Below, one piece after another: positions 24,697 to 32,791 of a stretch of DNA of 36,315 nt. The stretch spans positions 1-36,315 of the forward strand of contig JAHDFX010000018.1 in the NCBI GenBank assembly GCA_020627965.1, in the 5' to 3' direction. Both the position numbers and the translations under genes were made by a program. Source of the DNA: Saprospiraceae bacterium. GTDB taxonomy: Bacteria; Bacteroidota; Bacteroidia; Chitinophagales; Saprospiraceae. The first letter of the stretch is position 1. The number at the start of each line of letters is the position of its first letter. The notes below the pieces were generated by a model. The model ran no database searches. It was given only the letters and a program-made list of their open reading frames with translations, and had not been told where the DNA came from.

Positions 24697-24730
24697 TTCA
24701 CTTAGTGTACTTTATACATTAACTTAGTGT
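24685..24730 (+). promoter_or_regulatory. eno upstream region with paired direct repeats
   Basis: Two exact copies of acttagtgt (24700-24708 and 24722-24730) start 22 bp apart, about two helical turns. Between the copies, TACTTTAT (24708-24715) is a weak -7 box; a TTG at 24685-24687 is 20 bp upstream. This may be the eno promoter with an operator, or a chance repeat. Confidence 0.4.
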
Positions 24731-24736
24731 TTTTGA

Positions 24737-26038
<1,302 letters not shown>

Positions 26039-26056
26039 AATGACTAATGTTATAAA

Positions 26057-28864
26057 ATGAAAACCAACAATATATTCGGACATTTTCAACGCAAAAAAAG
26101 CTTTGAAGGAAAAGCCCGTACTCATCTTAAAGTGCATTTTCAAATAGCTTTCGATGAGTATGGTGCTCACCTCAATGTGGTTGATGAAAAAGGAAACCCC
26201 ATTGAGGTGAATTATCTGGCTTATAGCGGAGCCGTCAGGAATTTATTACGTTCTATTGAACAAATACAGGATAAAAATACCTTTGTTATTGATTGGGAAA
26301 AACCCCGAAATCAGCTATATTTTTCTGAATATGATTATCTGATAGAACAGCTTAAAAAAGTTGATAATGTCGTCAATGATAAAAATAAACCCCTGAAGTT
26401 TGAAGCAGGAGTAGGGCACATACGTATTCAACTGCACAAGTTGGAAAAAGACAATAAACTGGAAGCGAAGCTTATTGAATGGAAAGGAAATGTACAATTA
26501 ATATATGAGAAGCAGCAATTAGCAGAGCCAAGGTTTCTGAATGAAAATACGGTACTTGTAGGAAATAAAATTATAGAAATACAAGCCATAGGAAGCGGAT
26601 TTGAAAACCTGCCTTTTTTTGAAACAGAGTTTCGGGAAGAGAACCTGAATATTTATCTCTCTCTTTTATACTCTTATCTGGAAAATATTGAATTAGCTTA
26701 TCTAAATTATCAAGTAAAAAATACTGAAGAACGGGTTTATGCAAAACCAGCTTTAGTATTTGAAAAAATTGATACAGATGACTCTTTGTTTATGAGAGTA
26801 GGGCAGGTGCTGCCCAATATGGATGTTAGTGTACTCGAACGCTTTGACCTGTATCGCTTTGTAGAAATCAATGACCTTGAAAAAGAAATCGTTGTTAAGT
26901 ATGTTGAGCAGGAAACGATAGAAGAGGTGATGCAGAATATTAGTAAACTGCTGAAGAGGCACCGTGCTAGAAAGAAGAAAGAAGAAAGAGTCGAAGTTGT
27001 ATTGGAAGACGATCTTTTTATTATTCCAAAAGAAATAGCAGGTCCTTTTATATACAGTGAGTTACCACAGTTGTTATTACAATATGAAGTATTTGGCTCT
27101 GAACAACTGAAATCCTATAAAATAACAGCAGCTACACCCGCCCTAAGTCTCAACCTGTCATCAGGTATAGATTTTCTGGAAGGTGATGTAGAACTGGACT
27201 TTGAAGGTGAAAAGATTAACCTGTTTGATGCTATCCAGCAATTTAAGAAGAATAATTATGTTCGTCTAAGTAATGGTAATCATGCACTGATTAATTCAAA
27301 GTACCTGAAAAGGCTAGAGCGTATTTTTAGAAAAAAAGGAGATAAAACTCAAGTCAGTTTCTTCGACCTACCGCTTGTAGAAGAATTAATAGAGGACAAA
27401 GTTTCTTCTAAAGCTTTCAAAAAATCTAAAGCAGTATTTGAAGGTTTTAATACTATAGAAAAGAAACGTTATCGCTTACCTGACATCAATGCAGAGCTCA
27501 GAGACTATCAGAAAAATGGTTTCAAATGGTTGAAATATCTGCATGATAATAAACTTGGCGGTTGTCTGGCAGATGATATGGGGCTTGGAAAAACACTTCA
27601 GGCAATTGCTATTTTGGCGACTGATTATCCGGGAGAAAAAAAACCTAGCCTTATTGTCATGCCACGAAGCTTATTGTTCAATTGGAAGAAAGAGATTGAA
27701 AAATTTGCACCACAACTGACAAGTTATACTTTTTATGGTAATGAGAGGGATATCAAAATAGCAAAAAAAGCACACCTGATTTTTACAACCTATGCCATTA
27801 TGCGTATTGAAATAAAAACCTTCAAGGATATGAAATTTCACTATGCTATATTGGATGAATCGCAAAACATAAAGAATGTACAGGCACAGACGACAAAAGC
27901 AGCCATGCTGCTGAATGCTACACATCGTCTGGCATTGAGTGGAACACCTATCGAAAATAACCTGGGAGAATTATATTCGCTTTTCAGGTTTTTGAACCCT
28001 TCCATGTTCGGCTCATTGGAAAAATTTAATGAAAATTACCTCAGTCCAATACAGAAATATAACGATAAAGATGCCATTCTTCAATTGCGTCGCAAAATAT
28101 ATCCGTTCATTTTAAGACGTTTGAAAAAAGACGTTTTATCTGACTTGCCCGATAAAATTGAACAAACCCTTTTTATAGAAATGTCTCCTCAGCAAAACAA
28201 ATTATACAATGAAAGAAGAGCCTTCTATAAAGCAGCTATAGAAGCCTCCATTGCTTCAAAAGGGCTACAGCAATCTCGCTTCTTTATTTTTCAGGCATTG
28301 AGCGAACTCCGCCAGATAGCATCTACACCAGAAAAGTTCAGTGACGGAAAGATTATATCTCCAAAAAGAGAACTGCTGGAAGAACAACTTATGGATGCAA
28401 TAGCCAATGGACACAAAATTCTCATCTTTGTGAATTTCCTCGCTACCATCGAACTCATAGGAGAACAACTCAATGACATGGGGGTAGATTTTGTTAGTAT
28501 GACCGGAGCGACCCGCAATCGACAAGAGTTGGTAGAGCGTTTTCAGAGTGACCCGAATTGCAGCGTATTTTTGATGACACTTAAAACAGGAGGAACAGGG
28601 CTTAATCTTACCGCAGCAGATACCATTTTTATCTTTGACCCCTGGTGGAATGTAGCTGCCGAAAATCAAGCCATTGACAGAGCACACCGTATGGGACAGG
28701 AAAATAAAGTGCTGGCTTACAAAATGATTACTCAAGGAACCATAGAAGAAAAAATCCTCAAATTGCAGGAACTGAAAAAAGAACTTTTTGATAATGTAAT
28801 TTCATCTGACGGGGCTTCACTCAAATCCATGTCAGAAGAGGATATAGAGTTTATTTTAAGCTAA
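26057..28864 (+). CDS. SNF2-family ATPase/helicase-like protein
   Basis: This is a 935-residue DNA-translocase-type protein. Residues 1 to about 480 match no domain I can name. The SNF2 core fills the rest: motif I DDMGLGKT (K512), motif II DESQ (D600-Q603), motif III LSGTPIENN (about 628), helicase-C motifs with GGTGLNL (about 845) and QAIDRAHRMGQ (about 875). The DESQ form and RAHRMGQ box are typical of bacterial SNF2/HepA-like proteins. It follows eno by 18 bp and precedes an unknown 604-residue gene by 8 bp, suggesting a functional pair. Confidence 0.9.
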   Translation: MKTNNIFGHFQRKKSFEGKARTHLKVHFQIAFDEYGAHLNVVDEKGNPIEVNYLAYSGAVRNLLRSIEQIQDKNTFVIDWEKPRNQLYFSEYDYLIEQLKKVDNVVNDKNKPLKFEAGVGHIRIQLHKLEKDNKLEAKLIEWKGNVQLIYEKQQLAEPRFLNENTVLVGNKIIEIQAIGSGFENLPFFETEFREENLNIYLSLLYSYLENIELAYLNYQVKNTEERVYAKPALVFEKIDTDDSLFMRVGQVLPNMDVSVLERFDLYRFVEINDLEKEIVVKYVEQETIEEVMQNISKLLKRHRARKKKEERVEVVLEDDLFIIPKEIAGPFIYSELPQLLLQYEVFGSEQLKSYKITAATPALSLNLSSGIDFLEGDVELDFEGEKINLFDAIQQFKKNNYVRLSNGNHALINSKYLKRLERIFRKKGDKTQVSFFDLPLVEELIEDKVSSKAFKKSKAVFEGFNTIEKKRYRLPDINAELRDYQKNGFKWLKYLHDNKLGGCLADDMGLGKTLQAIAILATDYPGEKKPSLIVMPRSLLFNWKKEIEKFAPQLTSYTFYGNERDIKIAKKAHLIFTTYAIMRIEIKTFKDMKFHYAILDESQNIKNVQAQTTKAAMLLNATHRLALSGTPIENNLGELYSLFRFLNPSMFGSLEKFNENYLSPIQKYNDKDAILQLRRKIYPFILRRLKKDVLSDLPDKIEQTLFIEMSPQQNKLYNERRAFYKAAIEASIASKGLQQSRFFIFQALSELRQIASTPEKFSDGKIISPKRELLEEQLMDAIANGHKILIFVNFLATIELIGEQLNDMGVDFVSMTGATRNRQELVERFQSDPNCSVFLMTLKTGGTGLNLTAADTIFIFDPWWNVAAENQAIDRAHRMGQENKVLAYKMITQGTIEEKILKLQELKKELFDNVISSDGASLKSMSEEDIEFILS

Positions 28865-28872
28865 TAATCAAG

Positions 28873-30687
28873 ATGTCAGGAACGTTAGTCAAGTTATCCA
28901 CAATAATTGATATACTGAACGATAATTATACCTTGAAAACTATGTCAGGGATGATGTCCAGTGTAAAAAAGTTCGTGAAAGCCAACCAGGTACTGTGTAA
29001 AAAACAAGGCATCAGACAGGAACTGCTCAATACAACGACTTGGGATAAAGGGAACAAAACCAAAAAACTGGAAAGACTGGCTATCCCTTTTCTGGATAAA
29101 AAATTATTTGGTGCTTTTCGGGATTCGCTCCCGTCCGATATTCGCCGTATTATGGACGAGTTGATATGGGAAGGGCAAATGACACATGAAAATGTTGAAG
29201 AGCGTTTAAAAATTTGTATTTATGATGAAAACCATCATACTTATCATACCGGATATAGCAGAACATCTTATCGGATCAAGCCCAAATTTAAATTTTTTCC
29301 ATATAAAGAACTTGATTCATATTATTATATGAACAAGGCTGATATTACGCTTTATTTTTCACCCGGATTATGTCGGCTTATACATCCATATTATGAAAAA
29401 CCAGAGGAGGCTACCTTCAATCCAGTTGAGGAACCCGATGTAACAGAATTTGTATTCTTGGGAGAAGAAAATATTTTAATGGAAATGCCCAGAATCTTAA
29501 TTTATGAAAAACAGGGAAATGTAAAAATAACCACCAAAGGAAAACCGCAAGCGAACAGCCTTGGAAAAATGCAGCGTAAGCTAAATCTTAGGGAATTTTA
29601 TCCTGCTGAAGGTGAATTTAAAGCATTAAAAACGATAAGAACCAACTTGTTGGCCGGACTAATTGCGACCAAACCCAAAATTTCAAAAATTAGTCAGACT
29701 CCCGATTTACTAAGTAAGTTGTTTCTAAATAATTATCAAAAAAACTATTATAATGTTCAGTGCATTTTAGGCTATTTTAAAGGAGCAGCTCATATATATC
29801 CCTATGAAGAGTATGAAGTGAATCCGTCTATATTGGCTATTTTGAGTATGCTGCCGACAGGAAAATGGATTGGTATTAAAAACATGGAAAGCTTCATTAA
29901 ATACAATCAGTACTATGTTAGTCCCATTAGTAAATATATCGCATCAGATAAATTATACTATTCCAAAATAGTACAAGGAAAACATTATAAATACGACGAT
30001 AAAAAATATATAGATTCGGGATTGTATCGAGAAGCTGTACTCGAGTCATTTATTAAAGGTACCTGTTTTCTTTTTGCTGCCTATGGTCTCATAGATATTG
30101 CCTATGATACGCCCAATATGGATGATTTTGGAGAAAAGGTATACTCTCCTTACGACGGGTTAAAATACATAAGGCTGAATGCACTGGGAGCCTATATTTT
30201 TGGGAAAACCCAAAGTTATGATGCGCCAGTCAGTAAATCTACGATCAGTTTGTCAGATGATTCGCTCACGATTACAATTGATGAAAAAGATACAACGGCA
30301 GCAATCATACTGGAACCTTACACAGAACGTGTTAGTCCTAAACGATTTCGCACCAATAGTGGACTTTTTCTGAAAGATGTAAAAAACAAAAGTGATCTTG
30401 AAAATAAAATTGGAATGTTCAAGCAGTCTTTTGAGCAGGAACTTCCTCAAAACTGGCAGAATTTTTTCAAAGAACTCCTGCAAAAAATAGATCCGCTAAA
30501 TAAAGTTAGCAACCTTATAGTCTTTCATGTTCCACCAGACAATAAAGAACTGTTACGCCTGATTGCTAAAGACTCGAAACTTCAGGATTTATGCCTGAAA
30601 GCAGAAGGTTATCATGTCATACTGACAAAAAAGAATTTACCAAAATTCAAAAATAGACTTCGAGAATTTGGTTATCTGATTACCTAA
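28873..30687 (+). CDS. Hypothetical protein paired with the SNF2 ATPase
   Basis: I do not recognise this 604-residue cytoplasmic protein; it has no signal peptide or membrane segment. The N-terminal 120 residues look helical. The centre is rich in Tyr and Lys (for example DSYYYMNKADITLYF). The last 70 residues have a pattern (VSNLIVFHVPPDNKELLRLIA..., then YHVILTKKNLPKFKNRLREFGYL) that vaguely recalls the C-terminus of XPB/Ssl2-N-like helicase-associated domains; that is only a hunch. Starting 8 bp after the SNF2 gene, it is probably translated from the same mRNA and may be its partner or substrate adaptor. Its stop overlaps the stop of the convergent gene by 3 bases. Confidence 0.7.
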   Translation: MSGTLVKLSTIIDILNDNYTLKTMSGMMSSVKKFVKANQVLCKKQGIRQELLNTTTWDKGNKTKKLERLAIPFLDKKLFGAFRDSLPSDIRRIMDELIWEGQMTHENVEERLKICIYDENHHTYHTGYSRTSYRIKPKFKFFPYKELDSYYYMNKADITLYFSPGLCRLIHPYYEKPEEATFNPVEEPDVTEFVFLGEENILMEMPRILIYEKQGNVKITTKGKPQANSLGKMQRKLNLREFYPAEGEFKALKTIRTNLLAGLIATKPKISKISQTPDLLSKLFLNNYQKNYYNVQCILGYFKGAAHIYPYEEYEVNPSILAILSMLPTGKWIGIKNMESFIKYNQYYVSPISKYIASDKLYYSKIVQGKHYKYDDKKYIDSGLYREAVLESFIKGTCFLFAAYGLIDIAYDTPNMDDFGEKVYSPYDGLKYIRLNALGAYIFGKTQSYDAPVSKSTISLSDDSLTITIDEKDTTAAIILEPYTERVSPKRFRTNSGLFLKDVKNKSDLENKIGMFKQSFEQELPQNWQNFFKELLQKIDPLNKVSNLIVFHVPPDNKELLRLIAKDSKLQDLCLKAEGYHVILTKKNLPKFKNRLREFGYLIT

Positions 30688-31118
30688 AAAGCAAAACGAG
30701 CAATTTCCTTGGCATTCATCTCCATCCCTGTCCAGACTTCATCATGTTTAATCATAGGAATGTAGGATTTCCTGGCAATAACAGGTCCCCCTATAATAGT
30801 CCCTTCTTTCATGAAAACATCAACTGAAATATTTTGATCTTGATGGAGTTTGATCTTATAAACCCATTCATCAGGATAACCTACATAAACGGCTCTTACA
30901 CTATATGTCCCGGGTGCCACATTTGCAAAAGAATAGCTCCCGTCTAAGTCTGTGGTGATGCCGGCGTAGGGTTTACCTTTTTTCATCAGTATAACATTCG
31001 CAAAAGGCAATTCTTCCTTTGTTCTTTCATCATAAATTTTGCCTTCTATTGTTCCATTCTGCGAAAAAGCAAACTGCGTGGTAAACAACAAGCTTATTAA
31101 TAGTAAAAAATGTCTCAT
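30684..31118 (-). CDS. Exported carboxypeptidase-regulatory-like domain protein, possibly truncated TonB receptor
   Basis: This 144-residue protein has a signal peptide (1-20, hydrophobic core LLLISLLFTTQFAF) and a carboxypeptidase-regulatory-like beta-sandwich at about 22-110 (GTIEGKIYDERT, PFANVILMKKG, TTDLDGSYSFANVAPGTYSV). The end, with GGPVIARK and MNAKEIARFAF, resembles the start of a TonB plug domain, where EI..LP is usual. It stops there, so it may be a truncated receptor or a small stand-alone member. It is convergent with the 604-residue gene and its stop overlaps that gene's stop. Confidence 0.75.
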   Translation of the reverse strand: MRHFLLLISLLFTTQFAFSQNGTIEGKIYDERTKEELPFANVILMKKGKPYAGITTDLDGSYSFANVAPGTYSVRAVYVGYPDEWVYKIKLHQDQNISVDVFMKEGTIIGGPVIARKSYIPMIKHDEVWTGMEMNAKEIARFAF

Positions 31119-31184
31119 TTTAATTCAATTTTAGTTCTAAGGGTAAGATGCAAAGAGACAGGAGTTTGGTGTATAGATATTTTT

Positions 31185-31215
31185 TTGTTTTTTGCACAAA
31201 TAAGGTGTACTTTTA
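31185..31215 (+). promoter_or_regulatory. Putative housekeeping promoter of the ECF sigma gene
   Basis: TTG (31185-31187) is followed after 20 bp by TACTTTTA (31208-31215), one mismatch (final G) from the consensus. It lies 33 bp upstream of the sigma-factor ATG. No ECF-type motif like those at 31821 and 35467 is seen here. Confidence 0.55.
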
Positions 31216-31248
31216 AAATCACAATAGCAAAATATGCGAAGCTAAACC

Positions 31249-31749
31249 ATGAACAACGTCTGCAAAGAAAATATTTACCAATCTATCTTTTACCAGCACG
31301 CTGAGAACCTGCGGAATTTCCTCTATTACAAATCCGGCAACATGGCATTGGCAGAAGATCTTGTACAGGATGCTTTTAGCAAACTGTGGGAAAATTGCAG
31401 CAAAGTCACCCCCGAAAAAGCCAAGTCATATATCTTCACGATTGGTAATAATCTCTTTCTCAACCACGTTAACCATAAAAAAGTCGTCCTGAAATTTGAG
31501 AACAGAGGACACAGCGAAGCAGACCATCAATCCCCACAATTTATACTCGAAAAAAAAGAATTCAAAAAACGATTGGAAACCGCGATTTCCGAACTTCCCG
31601 AAGAACAACGCATAGTATTTCTGATGAATCGAATCGACAAAAAGAAATACAGAGAAATAGCAGAAGAATTAAATTTAAGTGTAAAAGCAGTAGAAAAAAG
31701 AATGCACAAAGCACTGTCAGTACTGAGAAAGATACACAAGAAAGTGTAA
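31249..31749 (+). CDS. ECF RNA polymerase sigma factor (FecI-like)
   Basis: This 166-residue sigma-70-family factor directs RNA polymerase to a small regulon under control of a partner anti-sigma factor. Region 2 spans about 12-78 (NMALAEDLVQDAFSKLWEN and SYIFTIGNNLFLNHV). Region 4 spans about 112-162 (ISELPEEQRIVFLMNRIDKK then YREIAEELNLSVKAVEKRM, the HTH). It has no C-terminal extension. The downstream fecR-like and STN-TonB genes identify it as the regulator of a surface-signalling system. Confidence 0.95.
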   Translation: MNNVCKENIYQSIFYQHAENLRNFLYYKSGNMALAEDLVQDAFSKLWENCSKVTPEKAKSYIFTIGNNLFLNHVNHKKVVLKFENRGHSEADHQSPQFILEKKEFKKRLETAISELPEEQRIVFLMNRIDKKKYREIAEELNLSVKAVEKRMHKALSVLRKIHKKV

Positions 31750-31751
31750 AC

Positions 31752-31803
31752 GTGTTGATGTGTTGTGGTGCTGAAGTATTTATGTACATCAACACATCAA
31801 CAC
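31752..31803. repeat. 14-bp perfect inverted repeat between sigma and anti-sigma genes
   Basis: gtgttgatgtgttg (31752-31765) and caacacatcaacac (31790-31803) pair perfectly around a 24-nt loop. No U-run follows on the plus strand, so it is not a typical terminator. The motif resembles the GTGTTGATG strings at 523 and 1621. It sits just before the A-tract of the putative ECF promoter. Confidence 0.8.
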
Positions 31804-31849
31804 AAAAAAACTTTGTCAGAGTAGGGTAAAACTGACCTAAGCTGTTATA
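31804..31849 (+). promoter_or_regulatory. Putative ECF-sigma promoter, copy 1 (anti-sigma/receptor)
   Basis: An A7 run (31804-31810) precedes gtagggtaaaa (31821-31831), then 10 bp, then ctgttata (31842-31849). The anti-sigma ATG is 21 bp downstream. The 11-bp element, the 10-bp gap and the CTGTTnTA box are repeated at 35467-35495 before the acidic lipoprotein gene. This two-block layout fits -35 and -10 elements of an ECF promoter; the assignment to the local sigma factor is inference. Confidence 0.65.
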
Positions 31850-31870
31850 CACATAGAACAATAAAAAATC

Positions 31871-32791
31871 ATGTCCGACGTTTCGACAATTTACGCAAGA
31901 TGGCTCAGTGGGGAACTTACCGCACAGGAGATAGAAGCATTGAAGGCTTCCGGCGAATGGGAAGAACTTCAAAGCATCATCAATGCTGTGGATGAGTTGG
32001 CACTGCCTGCATACGACAAAGACGCTGCTTACGCAAAATTAAAAAGAAAGCCTAATGCACAACCCAAAGTCCGCCGATTAAACTTTAGAACAGTCGGTGC
32101 GATCGCTGCTAGCTTGCTTTTATTGCTGGGCATCTTATGGTTCTTACAACAGCAAACTACCGAAGTATCTGCTGGTATAGCAGAAACACTTGACTACGAA
32201 TTACCCGATAAATCTACAGTAAAGTTGAACGATGGCTCTAGTATTATTTACAAAAAATCAAAATGGTCAGACGAACGCACGATCGAATTGACTGGTGAAG
32301 CTATGTTTGAAGTCGAAAAAGGTCAGCCTTTTAAAGTCATAACACCTAATGGAACCGTAGAAGTATTAGGCACTTCATTTAATGTACGTTCATGGGGAAG
32401 CAACCTGTTTGTCGAATGTTATACAGGTAAAGTAAAAGTAACTTCAACTAGTCATGGACTTATCCTAACACCCGGAAAATCCGTTAATACGATCAATGGG
32501 CAAATGCAAAATGCACAGGACTTTTCTCATGAAAAACCACTATGGTCAACAGGGATTTCCAGGTTTTATAATGAAGATATCAATACTATTTTTGAAGAAT
32601 TGGAACGTCAGTTCAACATAGAAGTAAAAATGATTGATCAGGTAAATAATCGCCTTAGCGGCAAATTTAATCATCAATCTTTAGAAGAAGCTTTACTTCA
32701 GATATGTGGGAGTGCAGGATTATTTTACGATATTAGCGATGACAAAAAAAATGTTGAGATAAGTAAAAAGTCTAATGATAAAACATATTAA
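31871..32791 (+). CDS. FecR-family anti-sigma factor
   Basis: This 306-residue inner-membrane protein would hold the ECF sigma factor until the outer-membrane transducer signals. The N-terminal cytoplasmic part (about 1-73) starts with the ASD-like WLSGELTAQEIEAL. One TM helix spans about 74-92 (AIAASLLLLLGILWFL). The periplasmic FecR domain follows (YELPDKSTVKLNDGSSIIY, ELTGEAMFEVEKG, VEVLGTSFNVRSW). A C-terminal STN-like part (RFYNEDINTIFEELERQFNI) ends the protein. Its last codons overlap the receptor gene by 17 bp. Confidence 0.94.
   Translation: MSDVSTIYARWLSGELTAQEIEALKASGEWEELQSIINAVDELALPAYDKDAAYAKLKRKPNAQPKVRRLNFRTVGAIAASLLLLLGILWFLQQQTTEVSAGIAETLDYELPDKSTVKLNDGSSIIYKKSKWSDERTIELTGEAMFEVEKGQPFKVITPNGTVEVLGTSFNVRSWGSNLFVECYTGKVKVTSTSHGLILTPGKSVNTINGQMQNAQDFSHEKPLWSTGISRFYNEDINTIFEELERQFNIEVKMIDQVNNRLSGKFNHQSLEEALLQICGSAGLFYDISDDKKNVEISKKSNDKTY

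Noticed and set aside
28265-28735. Minus-strand 156-codon frame inside the SNF2 gene
   Set aside because: It is fully antisense to the helicase C-terminal motifs, which are certain.
31141-31170. Third ECF promoter copy (gggtaaga) upstream of the sigma gene
   Set aside because: The first block matches only partly and no CTGTTnTA box follows at the 10-bp distance.
31562-31972. Minus-strand 136-codon frame across the sigma/anti-sigma spacer
   Set aside because: It is antisense to the sigma region 4 and to the anti-sigma start, Phe/Leu/Cys-rich without family features.
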